Origin: Candidatus Tepidiaquacellales bacterium OLB4/UTCHB1
Lineage (GTDB): Bacteria; Bacteroidota; Ignavibacteria; Tepidaquicellales; Tepidaquicellaceae
Length of the DNA: 64,000 bases
NCBI GenBank assembly: GCA_002050165.1
Contig: MWSW01000016.1
Span: 1 to 64,000, forward strand
Direction: 5' to 3'
The position numbers and the translations under genes are program-made. Below are positions 57,969 to 64,000 of this stretch, piece after piece. The first letter of the stretch is position 1. The number at the start of each line of letters is the position of its first letter. The notes below the pieces were generated by a model that did no database searches, was not told the DNA's origin, and was given only the letters and a program-made list of their open reading frames with translations.

Positions 57969-59848
57969 GTTAATTTATTTGCGAATTCATAAAATACTCT
58001 CGCCCATCGCATAGCCGGGATGCCGTAAGCAATTCCGTGCCTGACAATGATTAATTTTTTATTCGGACAAACGTATAAATATTGACCTTTGTTGCCAATT
58101 CCAAAAAAATCGTTCATGCTCCCAATGCGTTTCATTCCCCACCAAAAGTAGCTGTAATATCCACCGCCATTGTTAAAAAATCCGTTATCGGGATAATGTG
58201 AACTCGCCGTATCAAACGTCTGCGTTGACTTATTAACCCACTCGCTTGATATTATTTGTTCACCATTCCAGTTACCGAGTTTCAGCATTAGTCTACCTAT
58301 TTTCGCGAAATCAATTGCGTGCGCATTTACTCCGCTCTCCATTTTCTCAAATCCATTTTCATCGGTACTCCATGAACCGTCATAGTTCATTCCGATTGGG
58401 CCCCATAATTTCTCATGCATATACTCGGTTACCGGTTTTCCGACAGCCCTCTCGAGAATTAAACCCAACAACAATGGATTGTAGTTATTATATAGAAAGC
58501 GCGATCCGGGTGATTCGATAATATCGGTTTCGTTAATCGCCACATACCTTAAATCATAGTGACCATATGTAATATCATCATCTCTGTATTCACCACCCTC
58601 TTCATAGCGAAGACCTGAAGACATTGTCAGTAAATCGCGAATTGTAATTTCTCCGAAGCGTTCATTTCTTCCAAGCAATTCAGGGATATGATTTGTTATC
58701 GGTTCATTTTCACCTGTGATGAAACCATCCTCTATTGCCATTCCTACCAGAATTGACGTGATTGATTTGGCGATTGAAAATGAAGTAACGATTGACTCCC
58801 GTGAGTAACCGTTATAATACTTTTCAAATAATACCGTATCGTCTTTTATAACAATAAAAGAAGTTGTAAGCGTCCGTTCCAGAAAGTAATCAAAATCGGA
58901 AATGCGATTCAATGGTTCAATACCGGTTGATTCAAAAATTTTTGTTACTTCATTTTCATTAGAGTTATAAACGAACTCAAAGGGTTTTGTACTTGCAGGT
59001 AGCTCCTTTTTCTGAAAAATTTTGTAATCAATCACCGATGCGTCACCCAATGCAATACGTCTTCCCTCAAAGGTTTTAATATCGAAAAGATTAGCCCTCG
59101 ATTTCTTAAATTCGACTAAAGCATTGATATCAACACCGGTCAGATTTTTAACACGACTTTTTTCTATCCCACTGAACCGGACTTTCCTGAACTGTGAAAG
59201 ATGAGAGTAATTATTTCCGTCAAACTCCGGATAGTCATATTCCCTTCCGTTAGCAGCATCGAAGCGGACTAACTTAAACGCCATTTCAACATCTTTCTTC
59301 CGGGTGTCAAACGGTATATCTCTGAACGGTATAGCCATTTCAATTACATAGAATTTATCGTTCACAATCGCAGCGCTTTTCCATTCGTTACTGAACACCA
59401 TCTCAGGACTGCCATCCATATTCAGGCTACCGTCAATTTGTCCTCCGTCGCAATTGGATATAAAAAAAAGTGCGCTCAATCCATCTGCGTAACCATCCAG
59501 ACAAATGGCAACCCATTCACCTTGCAAATTTCGTTCGTCATCTTTCGGATAATGCGCCAGATTTAATGTTTCCTTATTTTTAAAAAATGATTTAAACGCC
59601 ACGTACAGGAAAGACGAATCATACAAAACGAATGCTTCAGTGTTAAACAAAGGTTTATTGTTCGAATACAATTCGAGGAAAGAAGTAATTTTGCTTGCAC
59701 TTCCCCATTCAGTTTCTTTTATTATACCGTCTATTTTAATCGTGCCAGGTTTAATTTTTTGAGGTTCAAATGAGTTGTTTTCTTCATCGTCTGTCTGTGC
59801 GTAGCAGGAATTTAGAAACAGAATTAGAACCGTGAGGAATATTTTCAT
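57962..59848 (-). CDS. Serine hydrolase with N-terminal CBM9-like domain
   Basis: The 628-residue secreted protein has a signal or lipoprotein signal (LNSCYAQ, either cleavage possible). Residues about 35-220 resemble a DOMON/CBM9-like sandwich (GTIKIDGIIKETEWGSA, AFVLYDSSFLYVAFKSF). From 320 onward it is a class C beta-lactamase-fold hydrolase with SxxK in SFSIAKSITSIL, a YxN-type tyrosine in LYNNYNPLLLGL, and HGIAYG near the C-terminus in place of the KTG motif. Substrate is unknown; the first domain may bind a carbohydrate. It shares only the fold with 55012-56181. Confidence 0.88.
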   Translation of the reverse strand: MKIFLTVLILFLNSCYAQTDDEENNSFEPQKIKPGTIKIDGIIKETEWGSASKITSFLELYSNNKPLFNTEAFVLYDSSFLYVAFKSFFKNKETLNLAHYPKDDERNLQGEWVAICLDGYADGLSALFFISNCDGGQIDGSLNMDGSPEMVFSNEWKSAAIVNDKFYVIEMAIPFRDIPFDTRKKDVEMAFKLVRFDAANGREYDYPEFDGNNYSHLSQFRKVRFSGIEKSRVKNLTGVDINALVEFKKSRANLFDIKTFEGRRIALGDASVIDYKIFQKKELPASTKPFEFVYNSNENEVTKIFESTGIEPLNRISDFDYFLERTLTTSFIVIKDDTVLFEKYYNGYSRESIVTSFSIAKSITSILVGMAIEDGFITGENEPITNHIPELLGRNERFGEITIRDLLTMSSGLRYEEGGEYRDDDITYGHYDLRYVAINETDIIESPGSRFLYNNYNPLLLGLILERAVGKPVTEYMHEKLWGPIGMNYDGSWSTDENGFEKMESGVNAHAIDFAKIGRLMLKLGNWNGEQIISSEWVNKSTQTFDTASSHYPDNGFFNNGGGYYSYFWWGMKRIGSMNDFFGIGNKGQYLYVCPNKKLIIVRHGIAYGIPAMRWARVFYEFANKLTD

Positions 59849-60019
59849 TTTAATGAATTTTGTTTAAAAATGTATTTCATTTCGAAAAAATTGAACACAA
59901 CTTAAAATTCAATGGTACTAAAATAGAAGATTAAAGAAAGTGTGAATCAATCTTTCTCTTTCACATCAATTACTTTCTCAACGCTAACTAAGCAATAACT
60001 CTATCTTTACGAAAGTAAA

Positions 60020-60436
60020 CTACAAGTTCTCCTCGACAAATAATTTGCAATATTCTTTTATCTGTTGTCTTACAAGTCTGAACTCATTTTTAATTTGATC
60101 GTCCGAACCTTTTGCTTTTGCGGGATCGGGAAAGTTGTGATGAAATATTTTTGTGTTGTCAGGGAAGTACGGGCAATGCTCTCTTGCATTATCACAAACT
60201 GTGATTACAAAATCAAAGTGCATTTTAAAATACTTATCAACTTTATCCGATGTTTGACCGGAAATATCGATACCGTCTTCCAACATAGTCGCTATTGCCA
60301 TGGGATTTACACCGTGAGCTTCCAATCCGGCGCTGTAAACATCAGCCTTGTCCCCCGCCAATTCTCTCAAATATCCTTCAGCAATTTGACTTCGACAACT
60401 ATTCCCCGTGCAAAGTACCAATATCATCTTGCTCAT
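60020..60436 (-). CDS. arsC: Thioredoxin-coupled arsenate reductase ArsC
   Basis: The 138-residue enzyme reduces arsenate to arsenite in the cytoplasm using thioredoxin. It has the low-molecular-weight phosphatase P-loop CTGNSCR with Cys9 as the attacking residue. Cys81 and Cys88 in VCDNAREHC form the disulfide relay, matching the three cysteines of the Staphylococcus enzyme. FPDPAKAKG carries the conserved Asp-Pro. It follows arsM after 55 bases and is probably cotranscribed. Confidence 0.96.
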   Translation of the reverse strand: MSKMILVLCTGNSCRSQIAEGYLRELAGDKADVYSAGLEAHGVNPMAIATMLEDGIDISGQTSDKVDKYFKMHFDFVITVCDNAREHCPYFPDNTKIFHHNFPDPAKAKGSDDQIKNEFRLVRQQIKEYCKLFVEENL

Positions 60437-60491
60437 TAGATCAATATCAATTTAGTTTCCATTAAACATTTTCAGGACTGCAAAAGCTTTT

Positions 60492-61295
60492 TTACTTCTC
60501 GGCATAGATTGTGACACTAAAAATTATATCCGGGTTTGAATTATATACTGTAATTTCCTCATCGGTCAGATAAATTTTAAGGATATCATTCGGAACTATG
60601 ATAGGTTTCTCTTTTTGTAATGTGATATTTTTAAAACCTGCCTCCTTGATGATTTGCAGATAATCCGATTTTTGAATCGCACTTGCAACGCAACCTACAT
60701 ACATTTCGGCAGTGTTTTTAATTTTTTCTGGTAAATCTCCGGTGAGGACAATATCCGAAATGCTGAAATGTCCACCCGCTTTGAGAATGCGGAAAACTTC
60801 GCTGAAAGCCTTAGGTTTATCCGGTACGAGATTCATCACACAATTGCTTACAACTACATCTGCTGTATTATCTGCAACCGGAATATTTTCGATATCGCCT
60901 AAACGAAACTCAACATTACTGAACTTCAATTTTTCCGCATTTGATCTTGCTTTTTCAACCATCGTTTCAGTAAAGTCAACTCCGATTACCATACCGCTTT
61001 CACCGGTTTCGTGACGGGCAACAAAGCAGTCATTCCCAGCTCCACTTCCAAGATCTACGACTGTATCACCTTTTTTTATTTTTGCAAATTCAGTCGGCAA
61101 ACCGCAACCCAACTTTAAATCCGCTTCAGGAATGTAACCGTCGAGGTTTTCGTATTCTTCATTCATAATGTTATAAACTTCTGTGCTGCAACTACCACTG
61201 CCGCAACATGAAGAAGCGTTTATATCGCTATTCTGCAAAGCAATTTCATTGTACTTTTGCTTTACCATTTCTTTGATTTTATCGTTATTGTTCAT
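60492..61295 (-). CDS. arsM: Arsenite S-adenosylmethionine methyltransferase ArsM
   Basis: The 267-residue enzyme methylates arsenite to less toxic volatile products. An N-terminal SCCGSGSC segment precedes the SAM site VDLGSGAGNDC, VIGVDFTETMVEKAR and FRLGDIENIPV. The arsenic-binding cysteines are Cys64 (LGCGLP), Cys152 (SNCVMNL) and Cys202 (YVGCVAS), as in known ArsM. It is first in arsM-arsC. No ArsR repressor or arsenite pump is adjacent, although a 13-base palindrome lies at 61364-61376 in the upstream gap. Confidence 0.96.
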   Translation of the reverse strand: MNNNDKIKEMVKQKYNEIALQNSDINASSCCGSGSCSTEVYNIMNEEYENLDGYIPEADLKLGCGLPTEFAKIKKGDTVVDLGSGAGNDCFVARHETGESGMVIGVDFTETMVEKARSNAEKLKFSNVEFRLGDIENIPVADNTADVVVSNCVMNLVPDKPKAFSEVFRILKAGGHFSISDIVLTGDLPEKIKNTAEMYVGCVASAIQKSDYLQIIKEAGFKNITLQKEKPIIVPNDILKIYLTDEEITVYNSNPDIIFSVTIYAEK

Positions 61296-61657
61296 CGAAT
61301 ATTTTTTAATTAATAAATATTTTATACACCTTTTTTTTCTCGGTTTGTAATCTGTTCATTTCAAATTGTTACAATTCACTATTGTATTCAGAAAATTTTT
61401 GTAAATAATACATTTTAACTTTCCTAATCAGCCTTAATGAAGTAATACGTCAAACATATCGAAGATGTTAATCAATTTAAATATTTTAATTTCATAGTAA
61501 AAAATAGAAATTTGTACGAATTGCGTTAAAGTTTGGGATGGGATGGTTTATTGATGTCAGAAAGATCATTTGATGAATGCCATTCAAAAATGTTAATTGA
61601 AAAAAGTTTGTCTGCTATATTGGTAAGCTAGTTATAACGAGTGAGTCAATGAAATTT
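61296..61657. other. Intergenic region upstream of arsM
   Basis: This 362-bp gap must hold the arsM promoter. The notable element is the palindrome AATTGT-T-ACAATT at 61364-61376, about 70 bases upstream of the ATG. A 25-codon frame from ATG 61555 on the plus strand is too short to support. No RNA or terminator is seen. Confidence 0.5.
61364..61376. promoter_or_regulatory. Candidate operator upstream of arsM
   Basis: AATTGT and ACAATT form perfect arms about a central T, 69 bases before the arsM ATG. Its position suits a transcription-factor site. It does not closely match the ArsR operators known to me, so assignment to arsenic regulation is speculation. Confidence 0.3.
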
Positions 61658-62293
61658 TTATTTCTTCTTCCGGTCAGCAGGCAATAAATTTCTATTGGGG
61701 AAAACATACACAGTTTTCCTGTCAGCCAACCAATTAATAAATTTAAATATTCCAAATACATTTAAACCGATTCCTATTGTAATGCCAATCAGGTAATCTG
61801 CTGTAGAGGCAAGATTTTCAGAATAAACCGTTACAAAGAAAACTGAAACGATGGGGACAAATAAAATCCAGCATGTCACCAAGCCTGCATTGTAGAACAT
61901 TTTACCCTTCAGGTTAAATAAAACTGTATGCACAACAACATTTCCGGCTGAAATTATCATTGTAAGAACACCAAGCCAGATTGATTTCTCCCCTAAAATT
62001 GCGGCAAGCAAATAAACTGTCCAGCCTGCATAAACGTTCACATAAACGGCGGTATTAGTATTAAGCGGAAATCTATCCGGCAAATCACTTTTAAACATTA
62101 TGCGATTAATCATTCCCGGGAATGTACCCGGTAACCGGTACTCCTCCACTTGATGCAGTAAAAGTGAAAAGAAACTAAACCACATTATCAGTTCGTAATT
62201 CGTAAACGAATCCCACTCTGACAATACAAATATTAAAGCAAATACTGACATCAGACCTCCGAAATCGTACCAATGTATTCTAAATAATTTCAT
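61658..62293 (-). CDS. HXXEE domain-containing membrane protein
   Basis: This 211-residue membrane protein has six or so hydrophobic segments. The defining His-x-x-Glu-Glu motif lies in LLLHQVEEYRLPGTFPG, with His47 and Glu50-Glu51, and a later conserved NVVVHTVLF. The family function is unknown; the H/E motif could bind a metal. It is followed downstream by arsM after a 362-bp gap and is divergent from the GH2-like gene, with 286 bp between starts. A link to arsenic is not supported. Confidence 0.9.
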   Translation of the reverse strand: MKLFRIHWYDFGGLMSVFALIFVLSEWDSFTNYELIMWFSFFSLLLHQVEEYRLPGTFPGMINRIMFKSDLPDRFPLNTNTAVYVNVYAGWTVYLLAAILGEKSIWLGVLTMIISAGNVVVHTVLFNLKGKMFYNAGLVTCWILFVPIVSVFFVTVYSENLASTADYLIGITIGIGLNVFGIFKFINWLADRKTVYVFPNRNLLPADRKKK

Positions 62294-62579
62294 TTTTGTT
62301 TTTTCAGTTTACAATGATATTTAACTTATATTTGTATTCGCCTTTTGTACAAGAGTAATACATAACATTTCAAAAACAAAACTACCAAAACAACTCATCT
62401 TGATTTGACAGTTTAGCTGATTACAATTATATTTTCCTGGTTTTTTTCACCCGGAATTTTTTAACAAAAACTGCGTTATAATCGTTTTGAAATCGCGTAA
62501 TATCGTGCCACACCCGCATTATTCAATCATTTAATTTCCTTAGATTATTAATTATCTTTGATGAATTCCCCAGAATTAA

Positions 62580-64000
62580 TTGACTAATCGGTTAAATATC
62601 ATTTGGTTGATAATATTTATATTTGTCACTTTCAGCTCAGATTCAACCAAAGCTCAGATTAAAATATTTGAAAGGGACCCTGCAATACAGGAATTCCCTA
62701 CATTAATCACAGCGGGATTAACGAGAACAATTATTCCGCTTAACGGTCAATGGCAGGTATCGTTCAATGATTACAAATCCTTTTCTGAAGTTAACGTTCC
62801 ATCATGTTACGACTATTCAGGCGTTGCCGTTTTCCAAAGGTATTTCAAAATTCCATTCAATAATCCCGAGGAATATAACTTCATCATCGTTGCCGAAGGG
62901 ATAAACTACTACTCCAGAATTTCTATAAACGGTAATTTCGTTACTGAGCATTATGGCGGTTACGATTCATTTATAGCAACAATCGAGAATGGTCTTATAA
63001 CGAGCGAGAACTTCATTGAAATTAAAATTGACAACGAACTTAGCTTTAAATCAACATTGCCGTTATCTGAACAGGTAAATTACCCCAAAAACTTTGGCGG
63101 GATTTACAGGGATATTTACATTGTGGTAGTACCTAGAGTTTATACAGCCGAAAACCATCTGGTTTATAAGTTCACTTCCCCCAATACGATTAATCTAAAA
63201 AATTCGGTAAAAATCAGAACGGGAAATATTTCATCAGGGAACGGGCATCAGGAATTTATTTTGCAATCTTTTTTACTCGATGATACAAGTGATGCGGTAA
63301 TTTCAGAAAGTCAGGAAGTACGATTTACTACAGGTAATTTCACCTCTGAGGAATATTCAAACCATTTCAGCGCTACGTTACCTTCGCTGTGGTCGCCCGA
63401 TAACCCGAAACTCTACAGGCTTAAAACGACAATTAAGGATATTGACGGTAATATCATTGATGAGATGATCGTTACCACAGGTTTCCGCGATGTAACAATA
63501 AAAAGCAATCACGTCTTACTGAACGGGAAAAAATCCTTAATCAACGTATTGAACTATTATGTGCAAAACCCAAACGAACTCATTGCAGTAAGTTACTCAT
63601 CCGTTGAACGCGATGTTTCATTGATTAAACAAATGGGCTTTAATGCGATAAGGACTCCGGGTGTTACCGCGCACCCTTATCTTATAAAAGCTGCTGAGAA
63701 AGCCGGGTTGTTCATCTTCCAGGAATTTGCATTTAACGAGGTTCCGGCAGAAATAATGAGCGATCAATACCTTGAATCTGCTTATGGATATCTAACCTCA
63801 GTAATAAATCGCGACCGGAACTCGCCGGCGATAATTGCATGGGGTATCGGAAATGATTTTAACGTTACCGAACAAAGGAGCGTTGATTATGTGAAGGGAG
63901 CATATTCAATCGTAAAAGCACTTGACTCGCGTCAGGTTTATTATACTTCGAGGAACATTAAAGATGATATTTGCAGGCATTACGTAGATTTTAAGGGCAT
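62580..64000 (+). CDS. Glycoside hydrolase family 2-like protein (C-terminal part missing)
   Basis: The frame is open from TTG at 62580 to the window edge. An in-frame stop at 62577 rules out an upstream start. It has a signal peptide (LIIFIFVTFSS, then KAQ), a jelly-roll sugar-binding domain (LNGQWQVSF, GGIYRDIYIVVVPR), an Ig-like domain (SLWSPDNPKLYRLKT, TTGFRDV) and the start of a TIM barrel (KQMGFNAIRTP, FIFQEFAFNEVP). The acid/base residue is altered: WGIGND carries Asp (about residue 426, codon 63855-63857) where GH2 enzymes have Glu in GNE. The usual kGvnrH segment is also degenerate (LINVLNYY). Confidence 0.87.
   Translation, partial: MTNRLNIIWLIIFIFVTFSSDSTKAQIKIFERDPAIQEFPTLITAGLTRTIIPLNGQWQVSFNDYKSFSEVNVPSCYDYSGVAVFQRYFKIPFNNPEEYNFIIVAEGINYYSRISINGNFVTEHYGGYDSFIATIENGLITSENFIEIKIDNELSFKSTLPLSEQVNYPKNFGGIYRDIYIVVVPRVYTAENHLVYKFTSPNTINLKNSVKIRTGNISSGNGHQEFILQSFLLDDTSDAVISESQEVRFTTGNFTSEEYSNHFSATLPSLWSPDNPKLYRLKTTIKDIDGNIIDEMIVTTGFRDVTIKSNHVLLNGKKSLINVLNYYVQNPNELIAVSYSSVERDVSLIKQMGFNAIRTPGVTAHPYLIKAAEKAGLFIFQEFAFNEVPAEIMSDQYLESAYGYLTSVINRDRNSPAIIAWGIGNDFNVTEQRSVDYVKGAYSIVKALDSRQVYYTSRNIKDDICRHYVDFKG

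Noticed and set aside
59970-60018. Inverted repeat TTACTTTC / GAAAGTAA downstream of arsC
   Set aside because: The 33-base loop and lack of a T run make a terminator or operator unlikely.

Overview
The window is about 64 kb of AT-rich (roughly 37-40% GC by eye), gene-dense chromosome from a Bacteroidota/Chlorobi-group bacterium, most likely an Ignavibacteria-type lineage. Three secreted proteins (1583-2899, 3133-3975, 19586-22363) end in a type IX secretion (T9SS) sorting tail whose core is the NYPNPFNP signature common in Ignavibacteria. The T9SS outer-membrane translocon SprA is encoded at 38596-45189. Most genes lack a strong Shine-Dalgarno sequence, and many conserved genes must start at TTG or GTG. 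Lineage is inferred from these features and not proved.

Layout. 1-5035: a truncated beta-helix-like surface protein, two T9SS cargo proteins and an SDR oxidoreductase, all on the minus strand. 5104-9624: pyruvate kinase, a YpdA-type bacillithiol-disulfide reductase, and groES-groEL behind a CIRCE operator and ahead of a clear terminator. 9781-15506: a lipoprotein, an M48 protease, a membrane metallophosphoesterase, a TIGR02757 protein, and a degenerate 3-hydroxyacyl-CoA dehydrogenase-like protein. 15503-19351: a minus-strand operon with overlapping genes, miaA, then a lipoprotein, then an outer-membrane barrel. 19586-25763: a large LVIVD-repeat T9SS cargo protein, an L,D-transpeptidase, hemW and a PAP2 phosphatase. 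24822-28197: rnhB, yraN, mgtE and PAP2 in one minus-strand run. 28340-32141: the conserved ffh-rpsP-khpA-rimM-trmD-rplS operon, closed by a terminator that almost touches the start of a deoxynucleoside kinase.

32226-38593: nucleoside salvage (deoxynucleoside kinase, cytidine deaminase, thymidine kinase, a BMP-family nucleoside-binding lipoprotein), interleaved with two family 9 glycosyltransferases and a leucine-type dehydrogenase. 38596-51360: envelope genes, namely SprA, a very large peptidase-propeller-barrel protein, and a TonB-dependent receptor coupled to a small lipoprotein. 51612-54713: an orphan sorting-tail-like small protein, a DUF302 protein, tRNA-Arg(TCT), an SDR and NhaA. 55012-59848: two class-C beta-lactamase-fold serine hydrolases around a PLP-dependent trans-sulfuration enzyme. 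60020-61295: arsM and arsC, giving arsenate reduction followed by arsenite methylation. 61658-64000: an HXXEE membrane protein and a truncated GH2-like protein with an altered catalytic residue.

Most of the window is housekeeping and envelope biology. I saw no transposase, phage gene, CRISPR array or recognisable defence island, and no convincing multi-gene undescribed system. The best leads are individual oddities: probable pseudoenzymes (14829-15506 and the GH2-like gene at the right edge), a sorting-tail-like domain with no export signal or cargo (51612-51923), terminators that abut downstream start codons, and a small untracked membrane ORF (34013-34159).
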